From assembly GCA_003505795.1 (NCBI GenBank), contig DNXT01000216.1, positions 576 through 7,233 of the forward strand: 6,658 bases of DNA. Reading direction: 5' to 3'. The notes beneath the pieces were generated by a model. That model did not search any database. It had not been told where the DNA came from and worked only from the letters and a program-made list of their open reading frames with translations. How positions within the stretch are numbered: the first letter of the stretch is position 1; each line of letters starts with the position of its first letter. A program made the translations under genes and the position numbers. Below, piece by piece: positions 1-6,325 of this stretch. Origin of the DNA: Lysobacteraceae bacterium. Its GTDB lineage: Bacteria; Pseudomonadota; Gammaproteobacteria; Xanthomonadales; Xanthomonadaceae.

Positions 1-2483
1 TTCTCGTAGAACAGCACCGCGTTGTAGTTGTTCTTGGAGACGTTCTGCAGCGGGCGGGTCACCATCGGCCCGCCGACGTAGGCCGGCGACTCGGTCTCGC
101 CTTCGATGTAGGTGTAGTTGAACTGCGCGCCCAGGCCGCTCCAGGCGCCGGGCAGGAAGTCGAAGGTCTGCTGCCAGGCGAACTCCACGCCCTGCAGGTA
201 GCCGCTGCCGGCGCTCTGCGGCGACGACAGCAGGTAGTCCTCGCCGTTGATCGTGGCGCGGGTGACGTAGGTCTGGATGTAGCCGTCGATGTCGCGGCGG
301 AACAGGCCGACGCTGGCGTAGCCGACCGGCGAGAAGTACCACTCCAGCGAAACGTCGTAGTTCTTCGACTCGATCGGGCTCAGGCCGGGATTGCCGCCGG
401 CGGCCTGGCCCTCGCGGTTGATGGTGCCCGGATTGAGCGACAGCGACGGATTGAGCGCGCCGAAGTCCGGGTAGCTCAACGTCTTGGCCGCGGACGCGCG
501 CAGCTGCCACTGCTCGCCCAGGTGGAAGTTGGCGCTGGCGTTGGGCAGCACGTTGACGTCGCTGGTCTTCTCGTTCAGCTCGCTGTAGCTGGCGGTGGCG
601 GCGTCGAAGGCGAACGCATTGAGGTCGCGGCGCACCTTCTCCGCGCGCACGCCGACCAGGCCGTCGACGCGGACGCGCTCGCCCAGCTCGACGTCGTACT
701 TGGCCTGCAGGTAGCCGGCCAGCTTCTTCTCGCCGATGTCGAAGAAGCGCCCCGGGTTCTCCGGCGCCAGGCCGGCGGGCAGGCCGTACAGCGCGCGCAG
801 CGCGTCGGCGTTCTGGATCAGGTAGCTGTAGCAGGGCGCCAGCCAGTCCTGCTTCATCGCATCGTTGCTGCCCTTGGCGCACAGGAAGCCGTCGCCGAAG
901 CGCACCGGCACCTGGTTGGCCGGGTTCGGGTCGGCGGTGCCGCCCTGGCCGCCGGGCGGCGGCGTGGACACCTCGATGCTGCCGCGCGCCAGCGCGTTGC
1001 GGTCGGCATAGCGCAGGCCGAACTGGATCGAGGCGATGGCGCCGTCGTTGAAGTCGAAGTGGCCGTCGCCGTGCCAGGCGTTTTCCTCGCCGTAGGTGTA
1101 GCTCCAGGTCTGGAACAGGCCGGCCAGGTAGAAGTTCTCGGGGTTCAGCGCCTGGTTGCCGCCCAGGTACCAGTTGACGTGGTTGCCGGCGGTGCCCTCC
1201 CACACGGTGTTGATCGGGCCCTGCAGGTAGGTGTCGATGATGAGGTTGCGGTCGCGGTAGTAGCCCGACGTGCGCGAGAGCTCGGTGGACAGGTGCAGTT
1301 GCTCGCCGTCCCACTTCACTCCCAGCGCGTTCTGGATGTCCTGGCCGCGCTGCTTGTGCGCCTGCATGCTGGTGGCCGCGTAGCTGTCGCCGGTCCAGGT
1401 GCCGCTGTTGGCGTCGCAGATGGTCTGGCCGCTGTAGGCCGGATCCTGCTCGGGCGTGAGCTGGTTGGCGTAGCAGTTGCCCGACACGCCGATGGCGCTG
1501 GGCGCGATCACGCTGGTCGGGAAGCTGAAGTAGAACGCCTGGCCGTAGCTGTCGCGCACGTAGTCGTACAGGCCTTCCAGGTAGACCTCGGTGCTGTCGT
1601 TCGGCTTCCACTGCAGGGCGTAGTTGAAGGCGCCACGGCGGCGGTTGCCGTCGTTGTAGGCGGTGCCGAAGCCATTGGGCGCCGCGATCAGGTTGCCGTC
1701 GTCGGTGCGGATCGCGTTGCCGGCGCCGTCGGTCAGGACCTTGGGGTTGTCGCTCCAGACCGCGTCGTAGGCGTATTGCTTGCGCTGGTAGCCGAAGTTG
1801 ACCAGTGCGCCGAACCTGCCGGCGTCGGTGTCCCAGGTATTGCTCAGCAGCAGGCTGGCCTTGGGATCGTGCTCGCCGCCGTAGTTGCTGTGGGTCAGGT
1901 CGTAGGTCGCCGCGACCTGCGGCCCTTCGAAGTCGAACGGCCGGCGCAGCTGGATGTCGACCAGCCCGGCGATGCCGCCCAGCGGCAGCGAGGCCTCGCT
2001 GGTCTTGTACACGCTCAGCGTCTTGACCGCGGTGGCCGGCAGGTTCTGGAAGGCGTAGCCGCGGCCCGAGCCGCTGAAGATCTCGCGGCCGTTGACCGTG
2101 CTGATGACGTTGGGCAGGCCGCGGATGACCACGCCGGTGGTCTCGCCCTGCGAGCCCTGCGCGATCTGCACGCCGGTCACGCGCTGCAGCGCGTCGGCGA
2201 CGCTGTTGTCGGGCAGCTTGCCGATGTCCTCGGCCACGATCGAGTCGACGATCATGTCCGAGCTCTGCTTGATGTTCTGCGCCGTCTCCAGGCTTTGCCG
2301 CAGCGCGGTGACCGTCACCGTGTCGAGTTCGGTCACGCCCGGGGACGCGGGGTCCTGCGGCGCCGGCTCGCTCTGGGGAGAGGGCGTGGTCGCGGCCGCG
2401 TCCTGGGCCTGGGCCAGGGGCGGCGCCAGCAAGGCGGACAGGATGGAAAGCGACAGCAGCGTATGTGGAAGCCGTTGGTTCAT
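1..2483 (-). CDS. TonB-dependent outer-membrane receptor, Xanthomonas/Caulobacter type (3' end outside window)
   Basis: This is an outer-membrane beta-barrel that takes up a ligand using TonB-ExbBD energy; in this locus the ligand is probably an oligosaccharide. The start at 2481-2483 follows a GGAG ribosome site 8 nt upstream and begins a Sec signal peptide of about 26 residues (cleavage near AQA|QD). A low-complexity Pro/Ala/Gln linker follows, then a TonB-box-like DTVTVTA (residues 54-60). The plug covers about 65-185, with KLPDNSVADALQRVTGVQI (89-107), VIRGLPN, NGREIF and LPLGGIAGLVDIQLRRPFDF. These are hallmarks of the TIGR01782-like subfamily. The rest is aromatic-rich barrel sequence ending in alternating strands, for example GAQFNYTYIEGETE. 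About 827 codons are visible and open; the family usually has 900-1000, so roughly the last 100 residues are missing. There is no N-terminal STN signalling domain, so sigma/anti-sigma control through this protein is unlikely. It lies 379 bp downstream of galM and may have its own promoter. The ligand cannot be read from sequence. Confidence 0.95.
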   Translation of the reverse strand, partial: MNQRLPHTLLSLSILSALLAPPLAQAQDAAATTPSPQSEPAPQDPASPGVTELDTVTVTALRQSLETAQNIKQSSDMIVDSIVAEDIGKLPDNSVADALQRVTGVQIAQGSQGETTGVVIRGLPNVISTVNGREIFSGSGRGYAFQNLPATAVKTLSVYKTSEASLPLGGIAGLVDIQLRRPFDFEGPQVAATYDLTHSNYGGEHDPKASLLLSNTWDTDAGRFGALVNFGYQRKQYAYDAVWSDNPKVLTDGAGNAIRTDDGNLIAAPNGFGTAYNDGNRRRGAFNYALQWKPNDSTEVYLEGLYDYVRDSYGQAFYFSFPTSVIAPSAIGVSGNCYANQLTPEQDPAYSGQTICDANSGTWTGDSYAATSMQAHKQRGQDIQNALGVKWDGEQLHLSTELSRTSGYYRDRNLIIDTYLQGPINTVWEGTAGNHVNWYLGGNQALNPENFYLAGLFQTWSYTYGEENAWHGDGHFDFNDGAIASIQFGLRYADRNALARGSIEVSTPPPGGQGGTADPNPANQVPVRFGDGFLCAKGSNDAMKQDWLAPCYSYLIQNADALRALYGLPAGLAPENPGRFFDIGEKKLAGYLQAKYDVELGERVRVDGLVGVRAEKVRRDLNAFAFDAATASYSELNEKTSDVNVLPNASANFHLGEQWQLRASAAKTLSYPDFGALNPSLSLNPGTINREGQAAGGNPGLSPIESKNYDVSLEWYFSPVGYASVGLFRRDIDGYIQTYVTRATINGEDYLLSSPQSAGSGYLQGVEFAWQQTFDFLPGAWSGLGAQFNYTYIEGETESPAYVGGPMVTRPLQNVSKNNYNAVLFYE

Positions 2484-2862
2484 GACATCGTCTCCGGACG
2501 AAGGCGTGGGCGTCCGCGGCGGTCGCCTTGCGGCGGCCGGCGGCGCGGGGTCAAAGGAAAGGGACGGGAACTGGGTGCTGGGCGCCTGGACGATCTCGAT
2601 CCCGTGTCGGCGGCAGGGCGTTCGGTCCCCACGCGGCAGGTCGTGGAGCCGCGGCGTCGGCGGCTTCCGGGTAGGCGGACGGCGGGCGCGCGGCTTCGCC
2701 AGCCGGCGCGGTCGGCGCGCCTGCGGCATGCCAAGCCGCCAGTGATGGCCACTCGTGCATCGGTCGGGTTCCTCCGCTGAAATCCAGGCGTGCCTTCGGC
2801 ATCCGCGATGGTCGTGACCATCGCGCCGGTGTTGCGTACGAGGTGGGTGAAGCGTGGGGCGC
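2484..2862. other. 379-bp gap between galM and the receptor gene
   Basis: No convincing gene lies here. The stretch is very GC-rich and holds the galM-proximal inverted repeat (2804-2825) and, at the other end, the receptor's ribosome site (CGGAG, just upstream of 2483). I could not find a convincing -35/-10 pair for the receptor. The AT-rich operator-like motif found before galM and the hydrolase is absent, which suggests the receptor is either co-transcribed or controlled differently. A 69-codon minus-strand frame starting at 2760 is discussed among the rejected items. Confidence 0.6.
2804..2825 (-). terminator. Perfect inverted repeat downstream of galM: possible stem-loop terminator or operator
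   Basis: The arms CGCGATGGTC (2804-2813) and GACCATCGCG (2816-2825) are exactly complementary and separated by GT. As RNA this gives a 9-bp stem with a 4-nt loop, starting about 38 nt after the galM stop. No U-run follows on the minus strand, so it is not a canonical intrinsic terminator. It could instead end transcription with Rho or protect a 3' end. The core TGGTC-GT-GACCA also resembles palindromes bound by FadR-type GntR or LacI regulators, so an operator for the downstream receptor gene is an alternative. Confidence 0.45.
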
Positions 2863-4011
2863 TCAGCGGCCCGGGGGGCCGCCTTGATCGGTGGTGAAGC
2901 GGTACACCATCCGGTTCACGTATTCCTGGCCGGGCGCCAGGCGCGCGGAACCGAAGGATGGCTGGTTCGGCGTATCCGGGAACGATTGCGGCTCGAGGAC
3001 GAACGCGTCTCCCTGCCGGTACAGGCGGCCGCTCTTGCCGACCGTCATCCCGTCCAGGAAGTTGCCCGAATAGAACTGCAGGCCCGGCTGCGCCGACGAC
3101 AGCGACATCACCCGCCCCGAGCGCGGGTCGTGCACGCGCGCCACCTCGCGCGGCTGCGCGGCCGGCGTGCGGCTGACCACCCAGTTATGGTCGTAGCCGC
3201 GGCCCCGCAACAGCTGCGGCTCCTGGCCGGCGTTGCGCACGTCCCTGCCGATCGGCTTGGGATTGCGGAAATCGAACACGGTGCCGGAGACCGGCCTGAT
3301 CTCGCCGGTCGGGATCAGCGTTTCGTCGACGGGCGTATACGCGTCTGCGGCGATCGTCAGCTCGTGGTCCAGCGCGGTTCCGCTGCCTTCGCCGGACAGG
3401 TTCCAGTAGGTGTGGTTGCTGAGGTTGACGACGGTCGGTGCATCGGTGGTGGCCCGGTACTCGATCGCGAGCCGGCCGTCGCCCTCCAGCGCATAGCGGG
3501 CGGTGACGGTGAGCTTGCCGGGATAGCCCTGGTCGCCGGCGGGACTCACGTAGCGCAGCACGACCCGGTCCGGCTCGGCTTCGACGATCTCCCAGACCAC
3601 CTTGTCGAATCCCTTGGTGCCGCCGTGCAGGCTGTTGGGACCGTCGTTGACCGGAACGCGGTACTCGCGCCCGTCGAGGGTGAACCTGCCATGCGCGATG
3701 CGATTGGCGAAGCGCCCGACGATGGTCCCGAAATACTGCGGCTTGGCGAGCGTCGCCTCGAGCGTGGCGTCGGCCAGCACCACGTCGGCGAACTTGCCGT
3801 CGCGGTCCGGAACATCCAGTGCGGTCAGCGCCGCGCCCAGCGTCAGTATCCGCGCCTGCATCCCGCTGCCGTCGCGCAGGGTGATCGATTCGACCTTGGT
3901 CCCGTCGGCGAGCGCGCCGACGCTGCTTCGTTCCTGTGCAGTCGCGGCGGTCGCGGCGACCATCGCGACCGCTGCCACGCACAGACCAACCCGGTTGCTT
4001 GCAAGTGCCAT
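2863..4011 (-). CDS. galM: Aldose 1-epimerase (mutarotase), Sec-exported
   Basis: This enzyme interconverts the alpha and beta anomers of aldoses such as galactose, and here probably works in the periplasm. The 382-residue product opens with a hydrophobic Ala/Val-rich signal peptide (cleavage near ATA|QE, about residue 25), which the classic cytoplasmic GalM lacks. The family motifs appear in order: GRFANRI (99-105), LHGG with His129, SNHTYWNLSG with the catalytic His200 (198-207), GYDHNW with sugar-binding Asp274, and VLEPQSFPDTPNQ with the probable catalytic base Glu340. Length is normal once the signal peptide is allowed for. I chose the start at 4009-4011 because GGGGAGG lies 7 nt upstream and the signal peptide begins there; an in-frame ATG at 4158 would add 49 residues with no export signal. 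It lies 147 bp after dgoK, and that gap contains a promoter-like AT-rich patch, so galM may also be transcribed on its own. Confidence 0.95.
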   Translation of the reverse strand: MALASNRVGLCVAAVAMVAATAATAQERSSVGALADGTKVESITLRDGSGMQARILTLGAALTALDVPDRDGKFADVVLADATLEATLAKPQYFGTIVGRFANRIAHGRFTLDGREYRVPVNDGPNSLHGGTKGFDKVVWEIVEAEPDRVVLRYVSPAGDQGYPGKLTVTARYALEGDGRLAIEYRATTDAPTVVNLSNHTYWNLSGEGSGTALDHELTIAADAYTPVDETLIPTGEIRPVSGTVFDFRNPKPIGRDVRNAGQEPQLLRGRGYDHNWVVSRTPAAQPREVARVHDPRSGRVMSLSSAQPGLQFYSGNFLDGMTVGKSGRLYRQGDAFVLEPQSFPDTPNQPSFGSARLAPGQEYVNRMVYRFTTDQGGPPGR

Positions 4012-4045
4012 CGTATGACCTCCCCGCAGTGTGGCGCGACTAAAA

Positions 4046-4061
4046 CATATAATCATACAAT
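4046..4061 (-). promoter_or_regulatory. AT-rich operator-like site A upstream of galM
   Basis: The plus strand reads CATATAATCATACAAT, 35-50 bp upstream of the galM start, in an AT-rich patch that stands out from its GC-rich surroundings. It matches 13 of 16 bases of the site overlapping the hydrolase start (CATATTATCCGACAAT on the minus strand). Read on the minus strand, it contains TATGAT (4057-4052), a plausible -10 hexamer that would put a transcript start near 4045 with a leader of about 34 nt carrying the GGAGG site. Unlike site B, this copy is not clearly palindromic. Binding by a shared regulator is an inference. Confidence 0.5.
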
Positions 4062-4067
4062 TGAAAC

Positions 4068-4080
4068 GCTGCACTGCAGC
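4068..4080. promoter_or_regulatory. 13-bp palindrome GCTGCA-c-TGCAGC upstream of galM
   Basis: The two six-base arms are exactly complementary around one central base. If TATGAT at 4057-4052 is the galM -10, a 17-bp spacer puts the -35 at 4080-4075 (GCTGCA on the minus strand), inside this palindrome. That hexamer is a poor -35, which would suit a regulated promoter. The same palindrome with a different centre base recurs at 6384-6396. The loop is too tight for an effective terminator, and no U-run follows. Confidence 0.4.
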
Positions 4081-4158
4081 ACCGGGGTCGTTCCCGACCG
4101 ACCGGCGCGCGGCAGCCGCCGGGCACGCGCCGCATCGGCGAGGGCAGGGCGCAGGCAT

Positions 4159-5094
4159 TCATGGCCTTTCGCACCGTTGCCGATGCGCATCGATCGCAAC
4201 GAAGCCGCGCGCCACTGCGTCGGCCGACGGCAGCACCTCGGCGGCGATGCCCAGCTCTTCCAGCGCCGCGCGGTACAACGCGCAGACAGGAGCGGAGCCG
4301 ATCAGCGGCACCGTCGCCCGATCCAGTGCAGGAAACAGCTGCAACGCATCGGCGATCTCGGCGCCGATCAGCAGGCCGCGCAGGCAGGCGCTGGCGTCGG
4401 CCGCGGCCAGGCGGCCGCGCATCACCTGCGCGCGCACGCCGAAAAGCAGCGTGCCCAGTCCCAGGGTCCGCGACGCGGCGCTGCGTACCCCTGCACGGAA
4501 GGCCGCGCCGTCCTGGCCGGGGCCGGAGACCAGCGACGCCAGCGCGCCCGCCGCTGCGAGCCGGTCGTGGAGCTCGCCGGACATGACGGTCATGAACTCC
4601 CGCACCCGGCCATCGCCGGTCGCCACCCACTTGGTATGCGTGCCCGGCAATGCGACGACGCGCGCAGCGCCGGCGCGGCTGTCCGCGAGCAGACCGAGGA
4701 TCTCCGTTTCCTCGCCCCGCATCACGTCGGGCGCGCCGTCGAAGGCGCGCGTGCAGGCGACCCCGGGCACGAGCAGCAGGTCCAGCGCGCCGATGCGGGT
4801 GGCCGTCAGCCGCTGGCAGATCTGTTCGAGGCCGGCCGGACAATCCACGTAGCCGGCGTCGGCCCAGCCGATGCTCGAGCCGATCATGCCGGCCGCGTAG
4901 ACCCGCCGCGCCGCGGGCCAGCGCGAACGGACCCGCGCCGCCATCTCGATCATGCCGTCGCGGCCGAGCGCGGCCACTCCGGCGGCGGCCTCGAGAACGT
5001 CGAGGACCCGGCCATCGCCTCCGATCCGGTAGGCACGGAAGTTGCTGCTTCCCCAGTTGATGCCGACGATCGCGTCGGCGTGCACCACGCTCAT
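4159..5094 (-). CDS. dgoK: 2-dehydro-3-deoxygalactonokinase (KDGal kinase)
   Basis: This cytoplasmic enzyme phosphorylates 2-dehydro-3-deoxy-D-galactonate with ATP to the 6-phosphate, the fourth step of oxidative (De Ley-Doudoroff) galactose breakdown. The product then goes to an aldolase that yields pyruvate and glyceraldehyde 3-phosphate. The 311-residue product matches the usual family length of about 290-330. Motifs in order are INWGSSNFRAY (12-22, N-terminal phosphate loop), AGMIGSSIGWADAGYV (68-83), DVMRGEETEILG (123-134), LPGTHTKWV (149-157), FMTVMSGELH (167-176) and LLIGAEI (241-247). The usual DWG of the first motif reads NWG here. The ATG at 5092-5094 has GGAG 8 nt upstream. It starts 55 bp after the hydrolase stop, with no promoter visible between, so the two are probably co-transcribed. 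The partner KDPGal aldolase dgoA, often adjacent, is not the next gene. Confidence 0.93.
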   Translation of the reverse strand: MSVVHADAIVGINWGSSNFRAYRIGGDGRVLDVLEAAAGVAALGRDGMIEMAARVRSRWPAARRVYAAGMIGSSIGWADAGYVDCPAGLEQICQRLTATRIGALDLLLVPGVACTRAFDGAPDVMRGEETEILGLLADSRAGAARVVALPGTHTKWVATGDGRVREFMTVMSGELHDRLAAAGALASLVSGPGQDGAAFRAGVRSAASRTLGLGTLLFGVRAQVMRGRLAAADASACLRGLLIGAEIADALQLFPALDRATVPLIGSAPVCALYRAALEELGIAAEVLPSADAVARGFVAIDAHRQRCERP

Positions 5095-5149
5095 TCCAGA
5101 AGCTCCGCTGTCCCGGGTGGGGTTGCCTCGAACACCGGCGCGTACCGCG

Positions 5150-6193
5150 TCAGTCGCCCACGACCGGCCGGCCGCCGCGCCATGTCAGCGGCTGCACGTA
5201 CATCGCCCGATAGCGCGGATGGCTCGCGGTGGCCGGGCGCCAGCCGTGATAGGCGATCCAGGTGCGGCCGGCATGCCGGAACACGCTCTGGTGGCCCGGG
5301 CCGACCAGCGCCGGGTCACCGCGACGGCTGTGCAGGATCGGGTTTTCCGCTGCGTCGCGGCACGGGCCGAGGATGCTCTCGCACCGCGCGTAGCCGGTTG
5401 CGTAGGCCGCGCCGCCGTAGTCGTTTCCGGCATAGAACAACCACAGGCGTCCGTGCTCGCGCACCATTTGCGGCGCCTCGATCACCTTGCCCTCCCAGGG
5501 GCGGTCGTTGCGCAGCCCGGCGACGGCATGCGGCGGACCGAGCAGGGCGAGTCCGTCCGTGCGCAGGCGCTGGGCGATGAACGTGGTCTGCGTGCCGCAG
5601 CAGTTGCCGTCGGTCTTGTACAGCAGCCACAGCCGTTCGCGTCCGGAAGCGTCCACCTCGCGGACGGGGCTGGCGTCGATGACGCCGTGCGCGCCGCCGC
5701 AGGTCAGCGGCTCCGGCTGCGGTAGATACGGGCCCTCGGGCCGCTCGGCCACCGCAGCGCCGATGCAGAGGGTGAGACCATCGGGGCGGGAACGCGTGGC
5801 ATGGCGTGCGCTGAAGAACAGCACGTAACGATCGCCGATGCGCGCCGCTTCCGGCGCCCAGATGTCGGGTCGCTGCGTCCGCGCCCACCGCGGCGCGGTG
5901 GGCATGACCTCGGCCGGGGCCGTCCAATCCTTGCCGTCGCGCGATCGGGACATCGGCACGTGCGTGCGGCGCCCGTCCGCCTCGGTGCGGTTGGTGGCGA
6001 ACGCGACCAGGGATCCATCTTCGATCGGCAGCACGAAGGGGTCGGCGAACTCCTCGTCCAGCGCCGGCGCCGTGTCGATCGGCACGCCGCCGCCCTTGCC
6101 GGCCTGCACGGTGCACGCGGCTGCCGCCAGGCCGGCGACGGCGATCGCCAGCGCTGCCCGGAACCGGATCGACGGGGACGTTGTAAAAATCAT
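5150..6193 (-). CDS. Glycoside hydrolase family 43, probable surface lipoprotein (arabinofuranosidase/arabinanase-like)
   Basis: This is a five-bladed beta-propeller hydrolase expected to cleave arabinose-, xylose- or galactose-containing side chains. The 347-residue product starts with a basic/hydrophobic leader and LAAAAC. Cys27 could be lipidated, although the lipobox has Ala at -3 and simple secretion is possible. The three GH43 acidic residues are visible: Asp51 in EEFADPFV (base), Asp173 in GVIDASPV (pKa modulator) and Glu239 in WEGKVIEAPQMV (acid). DIWAPE (110-115) and GPGHQSVF with His301 (298-305) are also typical. FYAGNDY, YATGYARCES and LGPC (about 253-278) recall extracellular exo-arabinofuranosidase-type members, but the subfamily is uncertain. 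Six further cysteines (143, 165, 198, 199, 271, 278) could form disulfides after export. The ATG at 6191-6193 is the only reasonable start: no ATG, GTG or TTG lies in frame before the signal peptide, none lies close upstream, and no Shine-Dalgarno precedes it. It is probably first in the operon with dgoK. Confidence 0.92.
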   Translation of the reverse strand: MIFTTSPSIRFRAALAIAVAGLAAAACTVQAGKGGGVPIDTAPALDEEFADPFVLPIEDGSLVAFATNRTEADGRRTHVPMSRSRDGKDWTAPAEVMPTAPRWARTQRPDIWAPEAARIGDRYVLFFSARHATRSRPDGLTLCIGAAVAERPEGPYLPQPEPLTCGGAHGVIDASPVREVDASGRERLWLLYKTDGNCCGTQTTFIAQRLRTDGLALLGPPHAVAGLRNDRPWEGKVIEAPQMVREHGRLWLFYAGNDYGGAAYATGYARCESILGPCRDAAENPILHSRRGDPALVGPGHQSVFRHAGRTWIAYHGWRPATASHPRYRAMYVQPLTWRGGRPVVGD

Positions 6194-6209
6194 ATTGTCG
6201 GATAATATG
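6191..6209. promoter_or_regulatory. Operator-like palindrome (site B) overlapping the hydrolase start
   Basis: The minus strand reads CATATTATCCGACAATATG, a 19-bp inverted repeat with eight of nine arm positions paired around a central C. It covers the predicted -10, the transcript start and the ATG of the hydrolase, the expected position for a repressor that blocks initiation. The core (TTGT, three bases, ATAA on the plus strand) loosely resembles FadR-type GntR operators. It shares 13 of 16 bases with site A before galM. No regulator gene is visible in the window. Confidence 0.55.
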
Positions 6210-6229
6210 CGTCCGCGCCCGGCTGTAAA
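6202..6229 (-). promoter_or_regulatory. Predicted sigma-70 promoter of the hydrolase-dgoK operon
   Basis: On the minus strand, TTTACA (6229-6224) and TATTAT (6207-6202) are separated by 16 bp, each one base from consensus. Transcription should start about 7 nt after the -10, near 6195, only a few bases from the ATG at 6193. The messenger would therefore be leaderless or nearly so, which fits the missing ribosome site. A weaker plus-strand pair, TTGTAA (6181-6186) and TAATAT (6203-6208) with a 16-bp spacer, overlaps the same DNA and could drive divergent transcription. Confidence 0.55.
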
Positions 6230-6277
6230 GCCCGGCGCATCTCCAGTCAGCAGTAGCGCAATACCTTGGGAGGGGAC

Positions 6278-6325
6278 ATGCGCGTAGCGACAGGTATACG
6301 TATGCCTATGGAGGCGTACGCATGA
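6278..6325 (+). CDS. Possible 15-residue leader peptide
   Basis: The ATG at 6278 follows the purine tract GGGAGGGG (6268-6275), closely spaced but usable as a ribosome site. The frame encodes MRVATGIRMPMEAYA and stops at 6323-6325. Its TGA overlaps the ATG of the next frame (ATGA at 6322-6325), an arrangement typical of translational coupling. It would be transcribed toward the gene at 6581. There is no run of one amino acid that would mark a classic attenuator. It may be chance; only conservation or ribosome profiling could show translation. Confidence 0.2.
   Translation: MRVATGIRMPMEAYA
6292..6324. repeat. Imperfect direct repeat with 20-bp period; first copy also palindromic
   Basis: AGGTATACGTATG (6292-6304) and AGGCGTACGCATG (6312-6324) agree at 10 of 13 positions and start 20 bp apart, about two helical turns, so both would face the same side of the DNA. 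The first copy lies in AGGTATACGTATGCCT (6292-6307), a 16-bp palindrome with one mismatched pair. The second contains the perfect palindrome GCGTACGC (6314-6321). This fits cooperative binding by a dimeric regulator, which is an inference. Confidence 0.4.

Noticed and set aside
2551..2760. 69-codon minus-strand frame in the galM-receptor gap, starting MHEWPSLAAWH, with GGAGG 10 nt upstream
   Set aside because: The product is Pro/Ala/Arg-rich with no domain, the ribosome-site spacing is long, and chance frames of this length are common at this GC content. Conservation in relatives could reopen it.
522..2780. 752-codon open frame on the plus strand
   Set aside because: It lies antisense to the receptor gene, which has a signal peptide, plug motifs and a ribosome site. 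The plus-strand product is a monotonous Val/Ala/Gly/Arg sequence with no domain, as expected opposite a GC-rich gene.
2792..2802. Short TGCC-TTC-GGCA hairpin beside the 2804-2825 repeat
   Set aside because: The stem is only four base pairs; too weak to call separately.
4012..4158. 49-residue N-terminal extension of galM from an ATG at 4158
   Set aside because: It would put a Cys/Arg-rich stretch before an obvious signal peptide, and it spans the AT-rich promoter-like patch. The ATG at 4011 has a strong GGAGG.
4081..4158. GC-rich inverted repeats just after the dgoK stop as a terminator
   Set aside because: The possible stems (GGCGCG/CGCGCC and GGTCG/CGACC) are interrupted and no U-run follows. 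Such pairings arise easily in DNA this GC-rich.
2854..5580. 908-codon open frame on the plus strand
   Set aside because: It runs antisense across galM, dgoK and part of the hydrolase, all of which have catalytic motifs. Its product is Arg/Ala/Gly-rich and it has no gene-like start.
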